From: Pseudomaricurvus sp965656525
GTDB taxonomy: Bacteria > Pseudomonadota > Gammaproteobacteria > Pseudomonadales > Cellvibrionaceae
DNA: 64,000 bases
NCBI GenBank assembly: GCA_965656525.1
Contig: CBFHKY010000003.1
Location: 62,001 to 126,000, forward strand
Direction of reading: 5' to 3'
Shown here: positions 26,275-33,371 of the stretch, piece by piece
Layout of the letters: each line of letters begins with the position of its first letter
Position numbering within the stretch: position 1 is the first letter of the stretch
The notes under the pieces: generated by a model
Seen by the model: only the letters and a program-made list of their open reading frames with translations
What the model was told of the DNA's origin: nothing
The model's database searches: none
Made by a program: the position numbers and the translations under genes

Positions 26275-26319
26275 CCGTCACTGTTATGAGTGATTGACGC
26301 TATCCTACTGACGACCCTA

Positions 26320-26339
26320 TACTGTATTTATATACAGCA
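26320..26339 (+). promoter_or_regulatory. LexA box (SOS operator)
   Basis: CTGTATTTATATACAG at 26322-26337 fits the CTGT-N8-ACAG LexA consensus exactly and has an AT-rich centre, as strong sites do. It ends 27 bases before the ATG of the UmuD-like gene. This predicts DNA-damage induction. Confidence 0.85.
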
Positions 26340-26365
26340 CATGATCGAGATGAGGATAATCACTC

Positions 26366-26785
26366 ATGAACATTGCCCGTACTGCGCCTATTGAAATCTG
26401 CACACAAATCACGCTGCCGCTGTATCTTCACAGTGCCCAAGCAGGTTTCAACTGCCCCGTTGATAATGATGAACCCGCCATCGATTTAAATGAGCTGCTC
26501 ATCCGCAACAGCAAGGTAACCTTTGTGGCGTATATCCGTAACGACACCATGCAAGGGCACGGCTTAGAAGATGGCGATCTGGTGATCGTGGACCGCAGCG
26601 TGAAGCCTCATCATGGCGATCTGGTTGTGGCGCTGCTGGATGAAGAGCTCCTGTGCCGTGAACTGGATATGCGCAACAGCCAGCTGATTGTCAGAAATAA
26701 TGAACCGCTGTCACTCTCGCTCACCGACAACGCCGATCTGCGTATTGAAGGTGTCGTGACCGGCAGCGTAAGACAGTTTCGATAG
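26366..26785 (+). CDS. UmuD-like S24 protein without catalytic Ser and Lys
   Basis: The 139-aa protein has the length and fold pattern of UmuD: an N-terminal arm with an AQAGFNCP segment (Ala26-Gly27 at the self-cleavage position), then LNELLIRN, the DGDLVIVDRS core and HHGDLVVALLDEELLCRELDM. The nucleophile motif GDSM is NDTM, so the Ser is Thr61. The general-base Lys of VKKLQL aligns with Arg98 in LCREL. With both changed, self-cleavage should be lost or very weak. No umuC or imuB lies next to it. A LexA box upstream says it is SOS-regulated. Possible roles are a dominant-negative or scaffold partner of a polymerase; this is inference. Confidence 0.85.
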   Translation: MNIARTAPIEICTQITLPLYLHSAQAGFNCPVDNDEPAIDLNELLIRNSKVTFVAYIRNDTMQGHGLEDGDLVIVDRSVKPHHGDLVVALLDEELLCRELDMRNSQLIVRNNEPLSLSLTDNADLRIEGVVTGSVRQFR

Positions 26786-26855
26786 TGCCCTCCACCACCC
26801 GATCTTACAATTCGCCAAAGTATGCGGCTCATTATTTCCAATCTGATTGCCATCA

Positions 26856-27473
26856 TTAATCTTGAATGCTAAAGCGAATCCTTTCTCGTAATACCGCAGG
26901 GCTCGCTTTACGAGCTTCATCCGGTAAATATTTCCAACGCTTCACCGCACGTAACGCTGCACGATCAAATACGTTTTCAGGGACCGCCGCAACAACCTGC
27001 ACATTATCTGTTGAGCCCATCGCGGTCACGCTAAACTGCACATCCACATAACCTTCGATACCGAGGTTTAAGGCGCGATTGGGATAAGTGGGCGGCACCA
27101 TCACCTGCTGGACAATGGCTCCATTACTGATGCCAATCACAGGGTCGAGTGTTGGCTTGATAAATCTAAAGCCTTCACCTGGTGTCGTCGTCTGACCACT
27201 CGGATCGACCTTGGGAAGATCCACTTTAGGAACGGGTGGCGGTGCCACAGGGTCATCTGCAAGCTTGGGTTTCGGCTCAGTCAGCCTGTTTTCAATGACT
27301 TGAGGGATATACAAAATATCAGCAATGATTGGCATTTCATCAATAGGCTCGTCAATCACATCCGTTTGAATGAGCAAATGCATCAAATAAAACAGACACA
27401 ACGTCATCACCATAGCCGTTGGCAGGGTTTTCAAAAACGTAAATTCAGGGCGAGCGTTAGCTGCGATGTCCAT
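26856..27473 (-). CDS. TonB family protein of the BlaI/M56 module
   Basis: This 205-aa TonB-type protein has one membrane helix near residues 15-36 (TAMVMTLCLFYLMHLLI), an acidic then Pro-rich linker (DDPVAPPPVPKVDLPKVD) and a C-terminal TonB domain (PPTYPNRALNLGIEGYVDVQFSV to RERIRFSIQD). AGGAGG precedes the ATG at 27473. It follows the M56-TonB gene by 34 bases. No exbB or exbD lies nearby, so its role may be structural or signalling, not receptor energisation. Confidence 0.88.
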   Translation of the reverse strand: MDIAANARPEFTFLKTLPTAMVMTLCLFYLMHLLIQTDVIDEPIDEMPIIADILYIPQVIENRLTEPKPKLADDPVAPPPVPKVDLPKVDPSGQTTTPGEGFRFIKPTLDPVIGISNGAIVQQVMVPPTYPNRALNLGIEGYVDVQFSVTAMGSTDNVQVVAAVPENVFDRAALRAVKRWKYLPDEARKASPAVLRERIRFSIQD

Positions 27474-27507
27474 AGACACCCTCCTTTTTAGGTTCAGTTA
27501 TAGGATT

Positions 27508-29079
27508 TCAGTGGTTAAAAACGATTTGAGTTATCGCGTTAGGTCGTACTTTGGTTGGTGGGGGTTTTTCGTTGGGTCGATCATTTGTTGGGGTTGTGCT
27601 GCCTGAGTCAGGGCTTTCAGCATCGGTGTCGTCGATCAACTGAAATATAAACTCTTCACTCACACCCTGCAGCTTAACCCGTTGCCCATTGATAGAAGGC
27701 GGTATGAAACGCGATGCCAGCAAGGCCGTTTTCACACTGCTTTCAAAATACCCCTTGGGCTGAGCGTAAACGACCGTTATCTCTTCTGGTTGCCCCTGCG
27801 TATTAATGCTGAACTGCATCATCACTCGACCCTCGATGTGCCGTTTCAAAGCACGCTGAGGGTAACGGGGCATCACCATCGCAACCGGTAAGTAACCTTT
27901 AATTCTCACAGATGGCTGAATCAACGGCGCCGCCTGATAATTGAACAGTTCCGCGTTGCTCTCTGATGGCAAATCGGCACGCCACCGTTGAACGTGGATG
28001 GATTCGAGCCGTGGGGTTTCTGGTGTGAGAGCAACATGCGCCATGGTAGGCCTGTATAAGTTATGCTCTGACGGTAATAACGCCGTCATCATGGCATCAA
28101 CTCGGTGTTGGGGCGCAGCGTGATCTTGTAATATAACATCGCGCGTCTGTGGTTCGTAACTAGGATATATCCTTGGACTCCAGCCCACTAACGACAACAT
28201 ACCAACAGCTACAACACCCATAAACACAGAGCTTCTCCATTCGAACGTTGCTACGGTATCGTGATCGCTATTGGCTTCTAATAACGCTTTTATTCTGGAA
28301 AAGTTGCTGCGTTGCAATAGCGGCGTAACCGGTAAATCGTTCCTGTTAAGCTGTTGCTCCAGTGTGAGCAAAAAGTCGGCATAATCGGCACTTCTGCCAT
28401 CTAACGTTAAAACCCAATCATCACTGGCTTGCTCGGCCATGTACGTTACCTTAGATTCTAACCACCACACCGGAGGCAAAAACCAAAACACAGCAACCAC
28501 CGCTTTCACCAGCATAAGCCACAACCAATCGTGGCGAGCGATGTGACCTAATTCGTGCAACATCACAAAATGGCGTTGCGTTTTTGTCCAGCTCAACGCC
28601 TCTGAGGGCAATTGAACTACAGGCCGAAAGCAGCCCCATGAAGCCGGCTCCGTACTGGTTTCTGTCAGTAATAGACGTACCGATCGTGTCAGGCCCACCA
28701 AGTTGATCAACTCATTGAGCTCTTGCTGTAACTGGGCTTCCTCTGGGAAAGTTGGTGCTTGCTGTAAGCGATTCAGTGCCAGCAACCCCAACCCACAATG
28801 GATCACGAACCATAAACTGATAAAAATATAGCCACCGGCAAGCGTAAACAACTCGACTCTAGACAGCACCCACGAATGGCTAATGATGGGCAACACCAAA
28901 GGGGGCACCCAGACTAAGCCGATCAATACCGAAGCCGGAATCAACAGCACCACCAGCACCACATTTAAGTGGCGAACAGTGGCCGAAAATCGAGACAAGG
29001 CACGATACTGCAGCATGCCAAGCGTCGTCAGGATCAGCGGCTTAATCAGCATCAAAAGCACAAGGTTGAACATATCCAT
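27508..29079 (-). CDS. BlaR1-like M56 metallopeptidase fused to a TonB C-terminal domain
   Basis: M56 proteins such as BlaR1 and MecR1 are membrane metalloproteases that release BlaI-type repressors. The 523-aa protein has about four membrane segments. A zinc motif HELGHIARHD lies near residues 175-184, with the downstream EQASDDWVL giving the third ligand. The C-terminal half lacks a penicillin-binding sensor domain and ends in a TonB domain (AMVMPRYPQRALKRHIEGRVMMQF to EEFIFQLID). The ATG at 29079 is chosen because the longer frame would overlap blaI. It sits between blaI and a TonB gene. The signal sensed is unknown. Confidence 0.88.
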   Translation of the reverse strand: MDMFNLVLLMLIKPLILTTLGMLQYRALSRFSATVRHLNVVLVVLLIPASVLIGLVWVPPLVLPIISHSWVLSRVELFTLAGGYIFISLWFVIHCGLGLLALNRLQQAPTFPEEAQLQQELNELINLVGLTRSVRLLLTETSTEPASWGCFRPVVQLPSEALSWTKTQRHFVMLHELGHIARHDWLWLMLVKAVVAVFWFLPPVWWLESKVTYMAEQASDDWVLTLDGRSADYADFLLTLEQQLNRNDLPVTPLLQRSNFSRIKALLEANSDHDTVATFEWRSSVFMGVVAVGMLSLVGWSPRIYPSYEPQTRDVILQDHAAPQHRVDAMMTALLPSEHNLYRPTMAHVALTPETPRLESIHVQRWRADLPSESNAELFNYQAAPLIQPSVRIKGYLPVAMVMPRYPQRALKRHIEGRVMMQFSINTQGQPEEITVVYAQPKGYFESSVKTALLASRFIPPSINGQRVKLQGVSEEFIFQLIDDTDAESPDSGSTTPTNDRPNEKPPPTKVRPNAITQIVFNH

Positions 29080-29101
29080 AACTTTCGCCTTATGGGAAAC
29101 G

Positions 29102-29512
29102 TTATTCTTCTTTTTGTTTTGCCTTTGCTTTGGCCAATAGCGCTTCCAGTTCAGCGATTTCGTCATGACTCAATGCTTTATTACCACCAAGCAACGCATT
29201 GACCGCACGAGCAGGAGAGCCACCAAAAAAAGTTTTGACTAAGCGCTGTAAGGCTGTCGCACTTGCTGTTTGCTTATCAACCATGGGGGAATAAATATAT
29301 CGTGCCCCGTCTTGCCGCTTCATCACCACACCTTTGTCCAGCAATCGAGCCAACAACGCCCTAACGGTTGAATAACTAGGGGCATCAGACATGGACGTTT
29401 GTACATCTTGTGCTGAAGCTTCTTCTTTACTGAACAATATATCCATAATCTGCCTTTCACGGCGGCTTAACTTGGGATCATGTATAGAATCTGACGGTAG
29501 TTTGCGATTCAT
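29102..29512 (-). CDS. BlaI/MecI/CopY family transcriptional repressor
   Basis: This 136-aa winged-helix repressor has the family pattern LSRRERQIMDILFSKEEASAQDVQTSM, YSTVRALLARLLDKGVVMKRQDGARYIYSP, and a C-terminal dimerisation segment (RLVKTFFGGSPARAVNALL). BlaI repressors are inactivated by cleavage by the M56 partner encoded directly downstream (22 bases). Two TGCTA-type dyads upstream at 29559-29593 are likely its operators, implying autoregulation of the module. Confidence 0.92.
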   Translation of the reverse strand: MNRKLPSDSIHDPKLSRRERQIMDILFSKEEASAQDVQTSMSDAPSYSTVRALLARLLDKGVVMKRQDGARYIYSPMVDKQTASATALQRLVKTFFGGSPARAVNALLGGNKALSHDEIAELEALLAKAKAKQKEE

Positions 29513-29558
29513 GTGCTGGGCGCTCCTAATGCATCAACCGTGGATAACTCAACCTCAA

Positions 29559-29593
29559 TGCTAATTTTTTAGCATCATGCTACAAATTTAGCA
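29559..29593. promoter_or_regulatory. tandem operator dyads upstream of blaI
   Basis: TGCTAATTTTTTAGCA (29559-29574) and TGCTACAAATTTAGCA (29578-29593) are two 16-base dyads of the form TGCTA-N6-TAGCA, 3 bases apart, centres 19 bases apart. They begin 47 bases upstream of the blaI ATG. Paired dyads are usual for BlaI/CopY repressors, although classical sites are TACA-N-TGTA. The assignment to this BlaI is inference. Confidence 0.65.
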
Positions 29594-29751
29594 CCCGCAC
29601 TTTTAATGTCAAGTGTTAGTGATATCTCTTTGTCTATTGCCCCCTCAAAGAAGCCTTAACTTTCGGCGGCGATTCCCCTAAGATGCCTGCTCTATTTATG
29701 CCCCGTTACCAAGCTGTAATACTGATCGGCTTAATGCACTGGAGTATCCAC

Positions 29752-30306
29752 ATGGACGCCTTTCTTACGTCTTCACTGACAGTGGCACTGGCAGAGATCG
29801 GCGACAAAACACAATTACTGTCGTTATTTTTAGCGACTCGATTTCGCAATAAGTGGGCCATTATCGCCGGCATTCTGGTGGCAACTCTGCTCAATCATGC
29901 GGCTTCTGCGTGGTTTGGAGACTGGCTTGGGCAGTACCTTCAGAGCCAAACGGGCCAATGGCTGATTGCGGGTAGCTTTATTGTGCTCGGGCTGTGGCTG
30001 CTGATTCCCGACAAAGATGACAGCGAAGATTCTGCGCTGGAACGCTATGGTGCCTTTGTGGCCTCGACGGTGCTGTTTTTTCTGGCTGAAATCGGCGACA
30101 AGACCCAAATCGCGACGGTCCTGTTGGGCGCACAATTTGATTCTGTATTGTGGGTGACACTAGGCACAACACTGGGGATGCTGGCCGCGAATGTGCCAGT
30201 GGTGTTTGCTGGTGAGTACTTAATGGCACGTCTGCCACTCAATACCGCGCGCATCATTGCCGCGGTGGCGTTTATTGGGGTTGGGATATGGCAACTGCTT
30301 GCTTAA
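29752..30306 (+). CDS. TMEM165/GDT1 (UPF0016) family cation transporter
   Basis: This 184-aa membrane protein has the two copies of the family motif: ALAEIGDKTQLLSLFLATRF (about residue 11) and FLAEIGDKTQIATVLLGAQF (about residue 110). It has six hydrophobic segments in two repeats. Family members move Mn2+ or Ca2+; bacterial relatives export manganese. The ATG at 29752 has GGAG upstream and gives the natural N-terminus. I found no yybP-ykoY manganese riboswitch upstream. Confidence 0.9.
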   Translation: MDAFLTSSLTVALAEIGDKTQLLSLFLATRFRNKWAIIAGILVATLLNHAASAWFGDWLGQYLQSQTGQWLIAGSFIVLGLWLLIPDKDDSEDSALERYGAFVASTVLFFLAEIGDKTQIATVLLGAQFDSVLWVTLGTTLGMLAANVPVVFAGEYLMARLPLNTARIIAAVAFIGVGIWQLLA

Positions 30307-30360
30307 AGCTCAAGCGGTGCTGCCTTCCCTCATAACGTATGAACAAGCAAAACTCTTGCA

Positions 30361-30789
30361 TCAACCGATGGCAATGATGTTCGGGTCGTCATTGTCTTTG
30401 ATGGACTCGTCGCGATTTTGTACCGCTGCGGCGATCTGACGGATTGGCCCTCTTAACATGTCTTTGACTTGCTCACTGGCATCGATACGCTCTAAAGCCT
30501 TTTCAAAACACATAACCCACTGGTCACGTTCTTCAGGGCCAATCGGGTAGGCCGCATGCGGATCCGTCAGACAAACTGTTCCATGCTTGGCGTGATATCG
30601 CGGCGGCCCCCCCATCCAACCGGTCAAATAATCGGCTAGCTTACCTTGCACCGCACTAAGATCGCTGCTGTGCATTTGACGAATTCTGCTGGCTTCGGGC
30701 AATTCATCCATCACTTCATAAAAAACATGGGCAAGCTTCTGGATGGTTTCTTCACCCAGCAGCTGATAAGGCGTTTGATTGACTGACAT
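30361..30789 (-). CDS. group II truncated haemoglobin
   Basis: The 142-aa globin has LLGEETIQKLAHVFYEVM at the start, YLTGWMGGPPRYHAKHG (E-F region of group II), and IGPEERDQWVMCFEKAL with the conserved group II Trp. In the usual proximal-His region of this group (RHMPFPIG) the sequence reads DPHAAYPIG, so a His is retained. These proteins bind oxygen or NO and may serve redox protection. The ATG at 30789 is preferred over an upstream in-frame start. It converges with the GDT1 gene and is divergent from the sahR operon. Confidence 0.88.
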   Translation of the reverse strand: MSVNQTPYQLLGEETIQKLAHVFYEVMDELPEASRIRQMHSSDLSAVQGKLADYLTGWMGGPPRYHAKHGTVCLTDPHAAYPIGPEERDQWVMCFEKALERIDASEQVKDMLRGPIRQIAAAVQNRDESIKDNDDPNIIAIG

Positions 30790-30944
30790 GACTATCCTCA
30801 ATGAACATCACCGCGGGTCACCACAACAGCCACGGAAATTTGTAGACTTAAGCTCTCAAGCATAACGGAAAGACGCCTGCCAACCTTTGACATAGCGCAA
30901 CCCCAATAGGGAGTGTCTCTTAACGGAATCGACAAACGCTAAGC

Positions 30945-30975
30945 TTGTGAGCAAAAACGTCGATTTTGCTCACAA
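30945..30975. repeat. perfect 12-base inverted repeat between trHb and sahR
   Basis: TTGTGAGCAAAA (30945-30956) and TTTTGCTCACAA (30964-30975) are perfectly complementary around a 7-base centre. It lies 156 bases upstream of the globin ATG and 43 bases from the sahR palindrome, in the divergent intergenic region. An A/T-flanked dyad of this kind may be an operator or a terminator-like barrier; nothing assigns it. Confidence 0.5.
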
Positions 30976-31017
30976 TTGATGAAGCTTTCAAGCTTAAAAA
31001 ACCACCAACTCATAGCC

Positions 31018-31055
31018 AATCAATCTATATCAAAACTTTTTGATATAGATTGATT
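31018..31055. promoter_or_regulatory. SahR-type operator: 18+18 palindrome
   Basis: AATCAATCTATATCAAAA (31018-31035) and its exact complement TTTTGATATAGATTGATT (31038-31055) are separated by two bases. The right arm contains the -35 box of the sahR promoter, so a bound dimer would block RNA polymerase. It ends 20 bases before the ATG. ArsR regulators bind such dyads, and the adjacent gene is an ArsR protein. Confidence 0.75.
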
Positions 31056-31068
31056 CCCCTGCTAAACT
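31040..31068 (+). promoter_or_regulatory. sahR-metK-ahcY-metF promoter
   Basis: TTGATA (31040-31045) and TAAACT (31063-31068) are 17 bases apart. Transcription would start near 31075, at or one base before the ATG at 31076. The mRNA would be leaderless or nearly so, and no ribosome site is seen upstream. Confidence 0.6.
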
Positions 31069-31075
31069 TCAGCCC

Positions 31076-32074
31076 ATGACTGAATCTTGTGTTAACGCTC
31101 TTGTAGCTGATGTGTCTCCTACTGCAGATCTTGCGGCGCTCTTAAAGGCGGCGGGCGATACCTTGCGTCTCGAAATTTTACGTCTATTGGCTCGAGACTC
31201 TTTTGGCGTGATGGAGCTGAGTCGCATATTTGCTATCAAGCAGTCCGGCATGAGTCACCACTTAAAAGTGCTTTCGAACGCCGGCTTGCTGGCCTCACGC
31301 AGGGAGGGCAATTCAATCTTTTACCGTCGTGCGCTACCTGCGAATGACGCATCGGTCTGCAAACTATTGCACAGCCTGTTTGAAGCACTAGACCAGAATC
31401 CTTTAGCTGAAGAGTATTTGCATCGTTTAGCGTCTGTACAACAGGAACGAGCGGAGGCATCGCAAGCTTTTTTCAACGATAACGCCACCAAGTTTCGTGC
31501 TCAGCAGGACTTAATCGCCAGCCATAGTGTCTATGCCGAAGCCGTGGCTGAGCTGATGGCAAATACACTGTTGCCAAAGCACGGTACCGCTATTGAGATC
31601 GGCCCTGGTGAAGGGGAGTTCTTACCAGAACTGGCGTCGCACTTTGATCAGCTGATTGCTCTGGATAGTTCGGCCTACATGCTCGCCAAAGCCAAATCTT
31701 TTGCAGAGGCCGCCGGCGTGAATAATATTCAATTTATTCATGGCGATACGGATACGGCTTTACAACAAGGTGTACAAGCTGACTGCGCAGTGATCAACAT
31801 GGTGTTACACCATGTCCCTTCGCCCGCGGCTATTTTTGATCACATCAGCCAGCTACTCACACCTGGTGGCTGTTTGTTGATATCTGATCTGTGCCATCAC
31901 GATCAACAGTGGGCGCGTGACGCTTGCGGTGATATGTGGCTGGGATTCGATCCTGATGACCTTAGCCTTTGGGCGCATCACACCGGTTTACATGAGGGGC
32001 AAAGTCAATACATCGCTTTGCGCAACGGTTTTCAAATTCAAGTTCGACAATTTTTTCGACCGCAAACGCGGTAA
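31076..32074 (+). CDS. sahR: SahR-type ArsR regulator fused to a SAM-methyltransferase domain
   Basis: The 332-aa protein has an N-terminal ArsR winged helix (about 16-90: GDTLRLEILRLLARDSFGVMELSRIF, SGMSHHLKVLSNAGLLASRREGN) and a C-terminal class I methyltransferase domain (about 170-330) with AIEIGPGEGEF for SAM binding and NMVLHHVPSP. Regulators of this type in Proteobacteria, named SahR, respond to S-adenosylhomocysteine and control the methyl cycle. The gene heads an operon with metK 22 bases later, then ahcY and metF, and has its own palindrome. Whether the second domain methylates anything or only senses is unknown. Confidence 0.85.
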   Translation: MTESCVNALVADVSPTADLAALLKAAGDTLRLEILRLLARDSFGVMELSRIFAIKQSGMSHHLKVLSNAGLLASRREGNSIFYRRALPANDASVCKLLHSLFEALDQNPLAEEYLHRLASVQQERAEASQAFFNDNATKFRAQQDLIASHSVYAEAVAELMANTLLPKHGTAIEIGPGEGEFLPELASHFDQLIALDSSAYMLAKAKSFAEAAGVNNIQFIHGDTDTALQQGVQADCAVINMVLHHVPSPAAIFDHISQLLTPGGCLLISDLCHHDQQWARDACGDMWLGFDPDDLSLWAHHTGLHEGQSQYIALRNGFQIQVRQFFRPQTR

Positions 32075-32096
32075 CTCAGTGAGGAGTGTTATACCT

Positions 32097-33311
32097 ATGT
32101 CCGAATACTCAATTTTCACGTCGGAGTCCGTATCCGAAGGCCACCCAGACAAAATGGCCGACCAAATTTCAGACGCCGTGCTGGATGCCATCATTGCTCG
32201 TGACAAGTACGCCCGTGTCGCGGTCGAAACACTGGTGAAAACCGGCATGGCGATTGTCGCGGGTGAACTCACGACCTCTTGCTATGTCGATTTAGAGGAC
32301 ATCATTCGCGATGTTATTACCGATATCGGCTACAACAGCTCTGATGTGGGCTACGATGGCGCGACTTGTGCGGTTCTTAACGCTATTGGCAAGCAATCTG
32401 TAGACATCAACCAGGGTGTGGATCGCGCCAAGCCTGAAGATCAAGGCGCTGGCGACCAAGGCTTAATGTTTGGCTACGCCACCAATGAAACCGATTCTTT
32501 AATGCCTGCCCCCGTTTACTATTCCCACCGGCTGGTAGAGCGTCAATCTCAATTGCGTAAAGACGGCACCCTGCCTTGGTTGCGTCCAGACGCCAAAAGC
32601 CAGGTCACATTGCGCTACGACAATGGCAAACCCGTCGCCATTGAAGCCGTTGTGCTTTCCACTCAGCACAACCCAGAGATTTCTCAGGATGATCTCAAAG
32701 CGGCCGTTATGGAGCACATTATTAAGCAAGTGCTGCCCTCTGAGCTGCTGCATGAAGGCACGCAATATCACATCAACCCAACCGGTAACTTTGTGATCGG
32801 TGGCCCTGTAGGCGATGCCGGTCTGACTGGCCGTAAGATTATCGTCGACACCTACGGCGGTATGGCCCGTCACGGTGGTGGTGCGTTTTCCGGTAAAGAT
32901 CCATCCAAAGTGGATCGTTCCGCCGCCTACGCTGGTCGCTATGTAGCAAAAAATATTGTTGCCGCAGGCTTAGCTGAACGCTGTGAAATTCAAGTGTCCT
33001 ATGCCATTGGCGTGGCCCAACCGACCTCCATTTCCGTAAATACCTTCGGTACCGGTCAGGTGAGCGATGAGCGCTTGATTCAAGCTATCCGAGAGGTCTT
33101 CGACTTGCGCCCTTACGGCATAACCAAAGCGCTGGATCTGCTGCACCCGATGTATCAATTGACAGCGGCTTATGGTCATTTCGGGCGCGAGCCGTTTGAA
33201 CACACCTACACATGGAAAGATCAGGGTGAAGAAAAGTCTGAAACCTTCACCGCCTTTACTTGGGAAAAAACTGACAAAACTGATGCCTTGAAAAGCGCCT
33301 TAGGCCTGTAA
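32097..33311 (+). CDS. metK: S-adenosylmethionine synthase MetK
   Basis: MetK makes S-adenosylmethionine from methionine and ATP. The 404-aa protein starts at the ATG at 32097, preceded by GAGGAG. It has FTSESVSEGHPDKMADQISDAVLD, the GAGDQGLMFGYA motif, GGPVGDAGLTGRKIIVDTYGG and GGGAFSGKDPSKVDRSAAYA (P-loop). It is a little longer than the E. coli enzyme (384 aa). It lies between sahR and ahcY, so it feeds the same cycle. Confidence 0.97.
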   Translation: MSEYSIFTSESVSEGHPDKMADQISDAVLDAIIARDKYARVAVETLVKTGMAIVAGELTTSCYVDLEDIIRDVITDIGYNSSDVGYDGATCAVLNAIGKQSVDINQGVDRAKPEDQGAGDQGLMFGYATNETDSLMPAPVYYSHRLVERQSQLRKDGTLPWLRPDAKSQVTLRYDNGKPVAIEAVVLSTQHNPEISQDDLKAAVMEHIIKQVLPSELLHEGTQYHINPTGNFVIGGPVGDAGLTGRKIIVDTYGGMARHGGGAFSGKDPSKVDRSAAYAGRYVAKNIVAAGLAERCEIQVSYAIGVAQPTSISVNTFGTGQVSDERLIQAIREVFDLRPYGITKALDLLHPMYQLTAAYGHFGREPFEHTYTWKDQGEEKSETFTAFTWEKTDKTDALKSALGL

Positions 33312-33371
33312 CACACAAGGGTTTTAAACATCAGCCTTATCCAAAAACGAATAGTTAGAGAGAAAACGATT

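Noticed and set aside
29594..29751. Possible yybP-ykoY manganese riboswitch before the GDT1-type gene
   Set aside because: The conserved loop sequences of that class were not found.
30945..30975. Lac-operator-like dyad
   Set aside because: The arms recall a LacI site, but the 7-base centre is wrong and no LacI protein or sugar genes lie near; kept only as an unassigned palindrome.
33312..33371. Possible SAH riboswitch before ahcY
   Set aside because: The spacer is only 60 bases and shows no pseudoknot-forming stems; control is better explained by SahR.
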